From CAVQYV01 sp963718295 [NCBI: uncultured Methylomirabilota bacterium] (GTDB lineage: Bacteria > Methylomirabilota > Methylomirabilia > CAVQYV01), in assembly GCA_963718295.1 (NCBI GenBank), contig CAVQYV010000009.1, forward strand, positions 124,001 through 188,000: a stretch of DNA of 64,000 nucleotides, written 5' to 3'. Numbering within the stretch: position 1 is the first letter of the stretch; every line of letters starts with the position of its first letter. The notes below the pieces were generated by a model. The model was not told the DNA's origin, did no database searches, and saw only the letters and a list, made by a program, of their open reading frames with translations. Both the position numbers and the translations under genes were made by a program. Positions 26,778-35,249 of the stretch are shown piece after piece.

Positions 26778-28034
26778 CTATCCATGCATATTTCGGGCAG
26801 ACACGACCCCAATGCCGGCTCTCGTCAGTGCTTCGGCCGTCCGGTTTAGGGCATCGTGCTTGTCAAGGTAGTTGCGCTCCATGGCCCCCATGAGCCCCTG
26901 CCTCAGGATCTCCTCCTTGGGCATGAAGTAGTCTAAAATATCCGAAGGGTGCTCGCGCTGGGCGTCGATTTCCGGATCCCCTCCTTCGTGTTTGGCCGCG
27001 ATGTTGGGCACCTCCTGGGCGATCTCCACCAGCTCAGCCCGCCGGTTGTAGGGTTGGATCACGATGGACTTGTAGGTCTCCGTGATGTGGTGCTCGAATC
27101 GGACCATATCCTCCAGGCCGAGGGCTTTCCTGAGATAGGCGGACTGGCGAATGGTTTCGTTGTTGGCAGAGTTGGAGATGTTAAACCCGACCAGGGAGGT
27201 GGTGCCATCCTCCCGGCTCAACATCCGTGCCATCATCAGGGTCCAGAGGATGGCGAAGGGGTTGTCATTTCCCATGAACACAGAGATCTTGAATTCGTTG
27301 TCCACCCCCAGCTTATGAAGGAAATAGCCAACCAGCACCGTCCCCGGATTGATGTTCAGGACCGCCCGTACGCCATAGGTGGTGTAGTAGTGCAGGAACT
27401 CGTCGAGCCATTTGATCGGATAGTGATTGGGTTGGCCGATCCCGCCGAAATACCCCGTGATGGTGGCAGGCCCCCCCAGGTGGACGTTCGAGCCGTCGGT
27501 GCCTTTGGTGTCCAGCGTTTCCACCCAGGTGGCCCCCAGGATCTGCATGGCCGCAGCGATGGCCAGGGTATCTCCCTGATCCTGGGTCTGCTCCGCCATG
27601 TTGCGGACCCGAATATAGCGTCCCGGCATCAAATCCTGGCTCTCCATGGCATATCTCGCCTCGGCGATGAGCCAAGGAAAAAACTGCAAGGCGCTGATCT
27701 CCAGGGTGACTGCATTTGCCTCGTTGTATCGGATTACCCCAGGAGCCACCCTCTGCCGGTAATCAGCGAGAGAGACGAAGGCCCCCTTGTCCCGTTGCTT
27801 GATGAGCCATTCCAGGTCGCCCAGATACGGAGATTTCTCCTCCTTCAGCCGAGCAGTGATATGTTCGAGGTCCCTGGCTTCCGACGCCTTGCGGTTGATC
27901 TCTTGGGGCCCGCCATAACGTTCGACCACCTCCAGCATCTGGGTGATGACCGGATTGTCCGGGTCTGTAAGCAATGCATTGATCTCGTCCACGCGGTTCT
28001 GAGAAATGGTCAAGAGATTTCGTGTCCTATCCAC
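26778..28034 (-). CDS. conserved protein of unknown function, Lrp-coupled, enzyme-like
   Basis: I do not recognise this 418-residue protein. It has no signal peptide or long hydrophobic helix and looks like a soluble cytosolic enzyme. Well-formed segments include QILGATWVETLDTKGTDGSN, HLGGPATITGYFGGIGQPNH, VLNINPGTVLVGYFLHKLG, ISVFMGNDNPFAILWTLMM and VGFNISNSANNETI; the alternating beta-strand and helix pattern suggests a barrel. No CxxC, Rossmann GxGxxG or B12 motif is evident. GTG 28034 is preferred because AAAGGGG lies eight bases upstream and it overlaps the end of the Lrp regulator gene by eight bases; the open frame extends further up, opposite that gene's coding frame. The tight coupling suggests the regulator senses its substrate or product. 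Confidence 0.75.
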   Translation of the reverse strand: MDRTRNLLTISQNRVDEINALLTDPDNPVITQMLEVVERYGGPQEINRKASEARDLEHITARLKEEKSPYLGDLEWLIKQRDKGAFVSLADYRQRVAPGVIRYNEANAVTLEISALQFFPWLIAEARYAMESQDLMPGRYIRVRNMAEQTQDQGDTLAIAAAMQILGATWVETLDTKGTDGSNVHLGGPATITGYFGGIGQPNHYPIKWLDEFLHYYTTYGVRAVLNINPGTVLVGYFLHKLGVDNEFKISVFMGNDNPFAILWTLMMARMLSREDGTTSLVGFNISNSANNETIRQSAYLRKALGLEDMVRFEHHITETYKSIVIQPYNRRAELVEIAQEVPNIAAKHEGGDPEIDAQREHPSDILDYFMPKEEILRQGLMGAMERNYLDKHDALNRTAEALTRAGIGVVSARNMHG

Positions 28035-28653
28035 GCTGAATCCCCTTTCTCTTCCGGGTGCGTCCGGTACTGCGGATCGGATTCGGCCATCGACCCTTGC
28101 AGAGAGCACCCAGTTTGGCATTTTCTCCCTCCTGGGCGACCGAACGGTCGGGTTTGCCCTTGGGTTTGAGAGCATTCCCTTCCTTTCCCTTTTCCGGAAT
28201 CGGATACCCTTCGTCGCTCTTGATCTCGGAGAAGACGATGAACGTCTCGGTTCTGTCCACGCCGGGAAGCGAAGCAATCTGTTCCTTGACCAAGGCTCCG
28301 AGATGATCGACATCCTTGGCCACCACCAGCAGGATATAGTCGAAACGGCCGCTGACATTGTAGCAAACCCGAACATAAGGGATCCGGCGTACCCCCTCTT
28401 CGAAGGGCCGGATGCTCTTGGTCCTGTATGCGGCCAGCGAGACGGAGACCAATCCCTGGACGCTGTAGCCCAGCTTTTCCGGGTTGAGGAGGGCTCTGAA
28501 CCCTTTGAAATAGCCTCGTTCCTCCAGGCGTCTCACCCGTTCCAGCATGGAGGAAGGGGCCACACCCAATTCCCTCGCCAAATCGGCGTTTCTGCACCTA
28601 GCGTCGGCTTGGAGGGAAGCTAATAATATTCGGTCTATATCGTCCATTTCCAA
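28027..28653 (-). CDS. Lrp/AsnC family transcriptional regulator
   Basis: A 208-residue regulator. The N-terminal helix-turn-helix (DDIDRILLASLQADARCRNA, LARELGVAPSSMLERVRRLEERGYFKGF) is followed by an RAM ligand-binding domain (GLVSVSLAAYRT, VCYNVSGRFDYILLVVAKDVDHL, LPGVDRTETFIVFSEIK). Family members are about 150 residues; here a further 50 residues, rich in Lys, Arg and Gly, extend the C-terminus and overlap the start of the next gene. These proteins usually bind an amino acid and control the adjacent gene. ATG 28653 or 28647 may be used. A palindrome upstream probably serves autoregulation. Confidence 0.9.
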   Translation of the reverse strand: MEMDDIDRILLASLQADARCRNADLARELGVAPSSMLERVRRLEERGYFKGFRALLNPEKLGYSVQGLVSVSLAAYRTKSIRPFEEGVRRIPYVRVCYNVSGRFDYILLVVAKDVDHLGALVKEQIASLPGVDRTETFIVFSEIKSDEGYPIPEKGKEGNALKPKGKPDRSVAQEGENAKLGALCKGRWPNPIRSTGRTRKRKGIQRG

Positions 28654-28683
28654 ATTATATTCACCCTATTCATCTGTCTTCAC

Positions 28684-28701
28684 GATAAAATGCATTTTAT
28701 C
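28684..28701. promoter_or_regulatory. 18-bp perfect palindrome, likely Lrp-family operator
   Basis: GATAAAATGCATTTTATC is fully self-complementary. It starts 31 bases upstream of the regulator ATG and just downstream of the -10 box, so it covers the expected transcription start. A bound regulator there would block its own promoter. Confidence 0.65.
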
Positions 28702-28704
28702 TAT

Positions 28705-28733
28705 TACATATTAGAATAAATGGACCTTGTCAA
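28705..28733 (-). promoter_or_regulatory. sigma70-type promoter for the Lrp-like gene
   Basis: Read leftward: TTGACA at 28733-28728, 17-base spacer, TATGTA at 28710-28705. Confidence 0.6.
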
Positions 28734-28883
28734 GCCTTTTTTGGCAAAATGGATCGACGGGAAATCGGGGAAGGAGTAAACCACCCCACAAAGTTCTTGA
28801 TTTGGTGGGGACCCCGGCCTGCACCCCCCCCATAAGGTTCCCCGTGCTTCCGCACGGGTCATAGATCCCAGTAAAGGCCGGAT

Positions 28884-28918
28884 GAGAAAACCGAAGGGGT
28901 TGCGATCTTTGCAACCCC
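28884..28918 (-). terminator. hairpin terminator of the ABC exporter operon
   Basis: Leftward GGGGTTGC (28918-28911) pairs with GCAACCCC (28903-28896) around a 7-base loop and is followed by TTCGGTTTT. It lies 45 bases after the permease stop. Nearby, CCCGTGC/GCACGGG (28841-28858) forms a second tight hairpin. No gene is seen in 28734-28962. Confidence 0.55.
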
Positions 28919-28962
28919 TTGTTCTTGGTGGCCCCACCGGGAATCGGCTATATACTTGCGTT

Positions 28963-30660
28963 TCAGATTTCTTGCTCCGATAGCTTCTCATGGCCGATTG
29001 CCATGGGGACCCAGACCGCCATAGCATTGATAAGGAGGATCGCACAGAAGCAGAGGGCGATCCCCAGCCACTGTGCCGGCTGAATCATCCTGTGCCCCAA
29101 CTTGGCCATGAACAGGAGATACACCGGCCAGGCCTCGAGGAGGACCACAAAGCCCACAAAGAGGAGGGCGTAGATCATATAGATGATCCCTCCGAAGCCG
29201 GTGGCGATCTGGGAGACATTCTCGACCCGGAAACGAGGATAGATGGCTCCCAGGCCCACTCCCAGGCCGGTGATCCCGAAGGTCATAAGGAAGATGGTCC
29301 CCATCGATAGGACCATCATGATGGGAGTGACGTGGAGCAGGAGGTTGGTAAGGACGATGAGAACCTCCGCCAGGATCAGGAGTGGCAGCAAGCCCATGAA
29401 GAACTTCCCCCACAAGAGCCCTTTTAGATCGAGGGGGGAGGATCGAAGGATCCAAAAGGATCTTCTCTCCAGGCTGATGGCGGGAAAGACGAAACGGGCC
29501 CCCACGGCGGAAAGCACGAAGCCGGCTAGCCCAAGGTTCAGGAAGGAGAGAAGATTCTGCAGATAGAAGCTGCCCAGAGGGGACCTGTGCAAAGGCATGA
29601 CGCTGAAATTGTACAGGTAGACCACCACCAGCGCCCCCAGGAGGAAGAGCTGCGACCACTGGGTCCGATCCCGGAGGAAGGTTTTGATATCCTTGGCCAG
29701 CAAGGCCCGGTAGGGAAGAGGAAAGGGTCGACCCAGCAGGGCAAGGCCGGCCTCCAGGAGCCGAGACCGGGAGATTTGAGCCGATCGGCCCTCCTGGGAC
29801 TTGCTCCAGCCCTCGTAATAGAGCCTCCCGCAAAGCCAATTTCCGAAGATGAGTACCGCCGCCCCATTGGAAAGAAGCAGCCCCAGATAGAAGAGGGCTT
29901 CCCCTTCCCTCCTCTGGAGCAGGGGCAGGACGGCTTCCGTGGCCCACTCACTGGGGAGCAGGAAGGAAGATGGGGTGGCCATGCGGGCGAAGTATTCCAC
30001 CAGGCTGCCGAAAGACTCCGGATCCACCAATTTCTCGGGCTGCAGGAAGCGAAAGAGAAAATAGAGGGAGACTACCAATGCGAGAGAGAGGAGGAGGAAC
30101 ACATCCTTGATCCGCCGGGCCGGGAAGGCATTGACCAGGACCATGGTGAAAGCTGTCCCAAGGGCCGCAGGCAGGATAAGAAATGGGGGAAGGACCGCTG
30201 CCAATTGCAGATAATAGAGAATGGATCCCCCATGGGCGATCCCATAGGCCATGAAGACCGGCAGGCCAAAGAGGAGGACCATCCAGGAGCTGGAAAGCAT
30301 TGTCTCCCAGACCTTGTTGAAATAGACCCTTCCCAGAGAAACCGGTGACGAGAGAAGGAGAAAGAGGTCCTCGGAGAGGTAGAAGCTGGAAAGCGAGACG
30401 ATCGCATTGGAGAAGAGCAGGAGCGTGAAGAAGGTGAGGAATACCATGGAGAGGAGCTTGGCGGTCAGGTATTCTCCGATCTCCGGCACCTCCTGGAAAT
30501 AGCTCAATATCCGGTAAATGATATAGAAAGTCCCGGCCCAGAAGATAGCCGCCAGCGAAGATAGAATGAGGGTCTTGAACAGAGAATTCGGTTTGGTTTG
30601 CCGCAGCCGGTTCTTGAGGGATAGGATCTGAGGGAAGAAGAGGAGCCAGGGATCTCTCAT
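28963..30660 (-). CDS. ABC transporter permease, large single-polypeptide type
   Basis: A 565-residue protein with about fourteen to sixteen hydrophobic helices, in two halves separated by a cytosolic segment around residues 285-325. It is of the 'putative ABC exporter' permease class rather than the short ABC-2 type. The downstream position after its ATPase gene (57 bases) defines a two-component exporter. The substrate is unknown. The two genes upstream (transglutaminase-like protein and DUF4079-like protein) suggest an envelope role. Confidence 0.8.
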   Translation of the reverse strand: MRDPWLLFFPQILSLKNRLRQTKPNSLFKTLILSSLAAIFWAGTFYIIYRILSYFQEVPEIGEYLTAKLLSMVFLTFFTLLLFSNAIVSLSSFYLSEDLFLLLSSPVSLGRVYFNKVWETMLSSSWMVLLFGLPVFMAYGIAHGGSILYYLQLAAVLPPFLILPAALGTAFTMVLVNAFPARRIKDVFLLLSLALVVSLYFLFRFLQPEKLVDPESFGSLVEYFARMATPSSFLLPSEWATEAVLPLLQRREGEALFYLGLLLSNGAAVLIFGNWLCGRLYYEGWSKSQEGRSAQISRSRLLEAGLALLGRPFPLPYRALLAKDIKTFLRDRTQWSQLFLLGALVVVYLYNFSVMPLHRSPLGSFYLQNLLSFLNLGLAGFVLSAVGARFVFPAISLERRSFWILRSSPLDLKGLLWGKFFMGLLPLLILAEVLIVLTNLLLHVTPIMMVLSMGTIFLMTFGITGLGVGLGAIYPRFRVENVSQIATGFGGIIYMIYALLFVGFVVLLEAWPVYLLFMAKLGHRMIQPAQWLGIALCFCAILLINAMAVWVPMAIGHEKLSEQEI

Positions 30661-30717
30661 ACCGATTCACATCTCATGCCAGTTCCCATTCCCTTTCTCA
30701 GGGGCAGTCATGCCCGG

Positions 30718-31476
30718 TCACACCCGCAGGGCGTCGATGGCCGCCTGCAAGTCTTCAGCCCCGGTGAGCTTGAGGAAAATCTCCTCCAGCTTCCCTCCAT
30801 CGCTCTGAGAGATTTCCCGCAGCTCCTTCATGGTCCCCTGGGCGATGATCTTTCCCTGCTGAAGGATGCTGACGCGGTGGCACAAATCCTCTGCGATCTC
30901 CAGGCTGTGAGTGCAGAGGAACAGGGTGACTCCCTGGCGGGAGAGCTCCCGGAAGATTCCTTTCACCAGGCGGACCGCCTTGGGGTCCAGTCCGACCATC
31001 GGCTCGTCCACGACGATGATCCGGGGCTGATGGATGAGGGCGCCCGAGATCACCAGCCGCTGCCGCATCCCATGAGAGAACCCCTCCACCAGCTCGTTGC
31101 CCCAATCCTCCAACTCGAATAATCTAAGCAGCTCCTCGATGCGGGAGGCTACCTTCCTGCCATCGATCCCATACAAGGCCCCCATGAAGGAAAGGTACTC
31201 GCGGGCGGTGAGCTTTTCGTAGATGAAAGGACGGTCCGGGATGTATCCCAAGATCGACTTGGCGGCCACCGGCTCCTTCTCCAGATCACGCCCATCCAGG
31301 AGGATGGAGCCTCGGGTGGGCTTCAGGAGCCCTGCCATCATCTTGACCGTGGTGGTCTTGCCGGCTCCATTGGGCCCCAGAAAGCCGAATATCTCGCCTC
31401 CCCCGACCTCCAGGTTCAGAGAATCCACGGCCACAAGCTTCCCATAGGATTTGGTCAGATCGATGAGGCGGATCAT
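30718..31476 (-). CDS. ABC transporter ATP-binding protein
   Basis: A 252-residue ATPase with Walker A GPNGAGKTT (34-42), Q-loop region near FIYEKLTAREYLSF, signature region SHGMRQRLVISGALIHQP (degenerate first residues compared with LSGGQ), Walker B IIVVDEPMVGLDP and switch His in LCTHSLE. Its start overlaps the end of the transglutaminase-like gene by four bases, so both are translated from one mRNA with the permease. Confidence 0.9.
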   Translation of the reverse strand: MIRLIDLTKSYGKLVAVDSLNLEVGGGEIFGFLGPNGAGKTTTVKMMAGLLKPTRGSILLDGRDLEKEPVAAKSILGYIPDRPFIYEKLTAREYLSFMGALYGIDGRKVASRIEELLRLFELEDWGNELVEGFSHGMRQRLVISGALIHQPRIIVVDEPMVGLDPKAVRLVKGIFRELSRQGVTLFLCTHSLEIAEDLCHRVSILQQGKIIAQGTMKELREISQSDGGKLEEIFLKLTGAEDLQAAIDALRV

Positions 31477-32969
31477 TGGAACCCCAGGATCTCCAGGGAG
31501 ATCTTCCCCATGAGCCGGACCAACTCGGACTGTCGCTCCAGGCCGCCTTCCACCAGGCGAATGTGAGTGGCATCGGCGGGGAATTGATTCAAGGTGGGAT
31601 CGATGGCGATCCAGCGACCCACATAGACCTCGGGCCAGGCGTGATAGTAAAAGTTCCCTCTGGCATAGACCAGTCCGGCATCCACCTTGGTGGGCAGGCC
31701 GACGGCGCGGGCCAGACCCGCGAAAAGGATGGTGTGCTCGTTGCAGTCCCCTGCTCGCCGATGAAGGACTTCCAGGGCTGAGGGGATGCTGAGGGTGGGC
31801 CTCTTTTCGACGTTCTCAAAGACCCACGAGGCGAGCCTTCGGCTGGCCTCCAAGGCGTTCCTCTCTCCCTTCAAGATGGACGCAGCGGCCTGCTTCATCT
31901 CCCCATGGTCGCTCTCGATGAAGGGCGTTGACTCCAGATAGGGGATCATCGAGGAAACGCGAAGGGGCAACTCGGGAGCCTGAACATTCAGGTCCTCGCG
32001 CTCGATCTCCAGCACCCCATCCCGCAGGCGCTGCCGGCCACCATTCAGGTCGAGACCCTGCAGGTCGATGCCGCCCAGGCGGACCCTCAAGAGCCGAATC
32101 GCCTGGGGGTTGGGGATCTTCACCGCGGAGGAAACCGCAGCCAAGGCGATGAGATCCTCTGCCTTCCTCCCTCCCCGTCCCTTCAGGACGGCCGTCTCCT
32201 TGTCCTCCTTGACCAGGGTGAAACCCAGGGGGCTCTCCTCTTTCAAGGTCTCTCCGTCGTTGCTGACCCAGGAGTGAACGATCATGCCCTTGAAGGTCTC
32301 CTCCAGCTTGAGGGCCTCCACCTCCTCCTTTCCGATCCGAATCCGCTCCTTCCCTTGAATCACGATCTGGAGGTTCTCCGTCCGCAGGGTGATGGGATCG
32401 AAAAGGGGAACCGTGAATCGCTGTCCCGGCTGCATCTCCCGATTCTTCCAGAAGAAGCGGAGGTTGGAGGCGAGGAAGGGGATCTCTTTCACGGGGATTT
32501 TCAGCTCCTTCTGCTCCCCAATGCCCGAGAGTTGGACCACCATTTCCCTATCCTTTTCCTTCATCTCCCCGTCCGCCTGGAAACGGACTTCTCCTGCGGA
32601 CATGTGGAAACGAAATGACTTCAGGTTGAGGGAGGGATCGAGAAGGCAGTTGGTGGACAGATTGACCATCTGCGGCTCGCCCATAACCATCAGTTCCATG
32701 ATGGTCCGCTCCAACATGCGCCAGTCGAGATCCTCCTTTTCCCAGATGGTGACCGAATAGCCCACCTTTCGGTCCTGAAGGTAGATTCCCATCCAGGATT
32801 CGCCGGCCTTCAACCCGAGCCCTTCGCTGCTCCCTGCGCCCCACCTCACTGGATGGCCCAGGGAGGGAAGATAGGCTTTCTTCAGGAGCATCCCCATCAT
32901 CAGGGCCCAGATGAGGATCGCCAAATAGGATGCGATCTTGAGGGGGCTCAGGGACCAGGTTCTCTCCAT
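31473..32969 (-). CDS. membrane-anchored transglutaminase-like protein
   Basis: About 498 residues: an N-terminal membrane anchor (KIASYLAILIWALMMGMLL) then an extracytoplasmic part. Residues from about 350 form a transglutaminase-like (papain-fold) domain with the triad Cys in RRAGDCNEHT, His in YYHAWPEVYV and Asp in AIDPTLNQFP. The middle section (about 60-330) is beta-rich with no named domain I can see. The ATG at 32969 lies 22 bases after the preceding gene; its ribosome site is weak. It sits in an operon with an ABC exporter, so it may act on, or help assemble, whatever is exported; that is inference. Confidence 0.85.
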   Translation of the reverse strand: MERTWSLSPLKIASYLAILIWALMMGMLLKKAYLPSLGHPVRWGAGSSEGLGLKAGESWMGIYLQDRKVGYSVTIWEKEDLDWRMLERTIMELMVMGEPQMVNLSTNCLLDPSLNLKSFRFHMSAGEVRFQADGEMKEKDREMVVQLSGIGEQKELKIPVKEIPFLASNLRFFWKNREMQPGQRFTVPLFDPITLRTENLQIVIQGKERIRIGKEEVEALKLEETFKGMIVHSWVSNDGETLKEESPLGFTLVKEDKETAVLKGRGGRKAEDLIALAAVSSAVKIPNPQAIRLLRVRLGGIDLQGLDLNGGRQRLRDGVLEIEREDLNVQAPELPLRVSSMIPYLESTPFIESDHGEMKQAAASILKGERNALEASRRLASWVFENVEKRPTLSIPSALEVLHRRAGDCNEHTILFAGLARAVGLPTKVDAGLVYARGNFYYHAWPEVYVGRWIAIDPTLNQFPADATHIRLVEGGLERQSELVRLMGKISLEILGFQ

Positions 32970-32991
32970 GAGATTGAATTCCAGGGATTCC

Positions 32992-33405
32992 TCAGGAAAG
33001 GAGGAATCTCCACAACCCCGAGAATCCGGTGACGGCCTGATAGATGAAGAGGAGGAGGGTGGCAAGGTTGAGGTATTTGTGGACCGGCATCAGGCCTTTC
33101 CGCAGGTTGGGACGGTAGTGGACCAGGAGGCCCAGGACACCAGCCAGGACGAAGAGAAAGACCATGAGGAAGGCAATTTCCAGATGCGATCCCAACTCGA
33201 TCTCGTGTCCTGCCTCCTCCAGCGATTCATTGATCATCATCCCTCCGGACAGGCCCAAAACCGCCATTCCATAATAGAGCATGCCGAAGCGGAAGTGCCT
33301 CCAGTAAGTGAAGTTCTTCCGGGTAATTCCCATCCGGGCGTTATAGACGCCCACGACAAAAGTGGCGACCTGGAAAAGCGGATGAAATATGCTGAGGATC
33401 TTCAT
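32992..33405 (-). CDS. DUF4079-like four-helix membrane protein
   Basis: A 137-residue protein with four hydrophobic helices. Conserved-looking His residues lie near the helix ends (IFHPLFQ, YWRHFRFG, LVHYRPN, PVHKYLNLATL), a pattern like small cytochrome b561-type or DUF4079 proteins that may bind heme. GGAGGTG precedes the ATG. It is the first gene of the exporter group and follows the sugar-isomerase gene by 208 bases, a gap with no other gene. Confidence 0.6.
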   Translation of the reverse strand: MKILSIFHPLFQVATFVVGVYNARMGITRKNFTYWRHFRFGMLYYGMAVLGLSGGMMINESLEEAGHEIELGSHLEIAFLMVFLFVLAGVLGLLVHYRPNLRKGLMPVHKYLNLATLLLFIYQAVTGFSGLWRFLLS

Positions 33406-33613
33406 GGGGCACCTCCGTTCCGTTGTCTTCGATCAACTGGGTCTCCAATCCTCTTGGGTCGTCCGTGGGCCGGGGAATTGCGACCAGCATCGGGACACAG
33501 ATGCCAGGAGCCGGGCGATTTCTCCGTTCCTGCCGTATAGAGAGCACACGCCTGCGGGGCGCGCCTGCCCAAGGGATCTTTGGAAGCCATCCGTCAACCC
33601 GTGAATCAACCTA

Positions 33614-34462
33614 TCAGGAGAAGTATTGGAAGAGCCCCTCGGCCTCCAGGAATTTGAGGGAGGAGATCAGGTCCGACTTGGTGCCATCCAGGTCCGCCCT
33701 GCCCGGGATCTCCAGGCAGAAGATGCCGGCGAAGGCCTTGTGAAGTTGGGGGAAGAGGCGACGAAAGTCCACATCCGCCGGGCCGATGACCGGCTGCACC
33801 GCCCCTCCCTGCGTGGTCTTGTAGTGAACCAGGCCGATCCGGGACTTGAAGGTCTCCAGGAACCCCAACACCTCCTCCCCACAACTGGGAGAGGCACAGA
33901 GGGATGCATTGGCGGCATTGGCCGGGTCGAAGGTGAATTTGATGGCCGATGAGTCCTCGCAGAGCAAGCAGGTGCCGGCCAGATAGTCCCCCAGGCCGAA
34001 ATAGCTCACCCCGTCGCCCACCAGGGGCTCCCGCGCGTGCTCCGGAGCCATGAAGACCTTCTTTTCCCTGGCATAGGATCCATATCGGCAGGAAATCCCG
34101 ATCAATTGGCCCACTTCCTCCCGCGCATAGCCTCTCTTGCCTTGGAGGGCGCTTTGAGCGAGGAGCATGCGCATCACCGTCCACTCTCCCAAAAGGCAAG
34201 CCCGATCCAGGGCCTTGCGAAATCGCTCCTCATCCCCAGGGGTGAGGAGGTCATTCTTGATGGCGTAAGTGAGCTGAATCCCCAGGTTATCGGCCGCCTC
34301 CTTCAGGGCTTGCACCTCCTCGGTGCTGAGGCTCACCTCATCGTCCCGGATCTCCATCGCCTTCAAGCCAAGTTCCTTGCCCAGAGCGAGCAGCTCTCGC
34401 AGGCTCACCTGGCCCGACTTCAAGGGCTGCCCAAAGATGTTGCTGGTAAAGCCCAGTTTCAT
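33614..34462 (-). CDS. sugar phosphate isomerase/epimerase family protein
   Basis: A 282-residue AP-endonuclease-2-like barrel: MKLGFTSNIFGQPL, LGLKAMEIRDDEVSL, IGISCRYGSYA, FTFDPANAANAS and LVHYKTTQGG, FCLEIPGRADL hold the usual metal-ligand Glu, Asp and His. The exact sugar is unknown. ATG 34462 has AAAGGAGGAGGG upstream. It follows the cyclase-family gene by 17 bases and lies in the kdgK-eda operon, so it may act on a sugar acid. Confidence 0.8.
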   Translation of the reverse strand: MKLGFTSNIFGQPLKSGQVSLRELLALGKELGLKAMEIRDDEVSLSTEEVQALKEAADNLGIQLTYAIKNDLLTPGDEERFRKALDRACLLGEWTVMRMLLAQSALQGKRGYAREEVGQLIGISCRYGSYAREKKVFMAPEHAREPLVGDGVSYFGLGDYLAGTCLLCEDSSAIKFTFDPANAANASLCASPSCGEEVLGFLETFKSRIGLVHYKTTQGGAVQPVIGPADVDFRRLFPQLHKAFAGIFCLEIPGRADLDGTKSDLISSLKFLEAEGLFQYFS

Positions 34463-34479
34463 TCCCTCCTCCTTTCTTA

Positions 34480-35169
34480 TCACCTCTCTTCAAAGGCCAC
34501 CGCGCGAATGGGAAAGGACTCCAGGCCCCCCATCATGGGCGGAAAGCCAAAGAAAAGGAACCTCGGTTTCTTGAGTTGCCCCAGGTTGATGAGCCCTTCG
34601 ATGATCGGGATCTTGTGGGAGAGCATAATATCGTGGATGAAATAGGAGCTGAAGTCCTTGAAAATGAACTTCTGATCTTCAGGGAAAACCGTGTCGTCCA
34701 CCCCTACCATCTTGATCTTCTTGTGAAGCAGATATTCCGCCGATTCCTTAACCAGATAACAACGCTCCGGTTCACTGGGGGGAGCGTTCCCGATGAGGAC
34801 GATATCGCCTTCCTGGATCGGAAACTCCTCCAGGGTCTCGGGGCTCACCGGGCTTTTCGGGGACAGGTTCTGGCAATTCACCAGCACCGCCGGCCCGAAC
34901 AGGCGGGAGAGGGGGATTTCGCTGACGTCTTCCGCATCTCGGCCATACCGGGCCGTCACATAGTGCATGGGGGCCTCCACGTGGGTGGAGATGTGGCTGT
35001 CCATGTCGATGTAGTGCATCAGCTCTCCCGGCGGAAAGGTGAACCTACGGATCTCGTATTTTCTCTTGCCGGTGCCCACTGGGCCTTCGCCTCCGCCGGG
35101 CACGACTTTCTTGGTGAGATCTACCATCCGGGCCTGGGATAGATGGGCCCAGAGTTCTTCCATATTCAT
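34480..35169 (-). CDS. cyclase family protein (kynurenine formamidase-like)
   Basis: A 229-residue metal-dependent hydrolase of the PF04199 family. The metal motif HISTHVEAPMHY matches the family pattern HxxTHxExPxH. Further matches: VDLTKKVVPG at the N-terminus, GDIVLIGNAPPS and KMVGVDDTVF. Members open lactams, lactones or formamides; the substrate here is not known. ATG 35169 follows GAGGGAGG. It is between eda and the sugar-isomerase gene in the sugar-acid operon. Confidence 0.82.
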   Translation of the reverse strand: MNMEELWAHLSQARMVDLTKKVVPGGGEGPVGTGKRKYEIRRFTFPPGELMHYIDMDSHISTHVEAPMHYVTARYGRDAEDVSEIPLSRLFGPAVLVNCQNLSPKSPVSPETLEEFPIQEGDIVLIGNAPPSEPERCYLVKESAEYLLHKKIKMVGVDDTVFPEDQKFIFKDFSSYFIHDIMLSHKIPIIEGLINLGQLKKPRFLFFGFPPMMGGLESFPIRAVAFEER

Positions 35170-35249
35170 GTTTCCTCCCTCATTGGGGGATACGGACAGA
35201 GGCTCCCGAGACTCTTCCCTCCCCAATCCGCGGGCTGCCCTTCTCATCC

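Noticed and set aside
26949-28169. A 406-codon rightward frame opposite the Lrp-linked gene
   Set aside because: The leftward strand has the better ribosome site, regulator overlap, promoter and terminator; the rightward product is low complexity.
28841-28858. CCCGTGC/GCACGGG hairpin as a REP-type repeat
   Set aside because: I found no second copy in the window, so a repeat family cannot be claimed.
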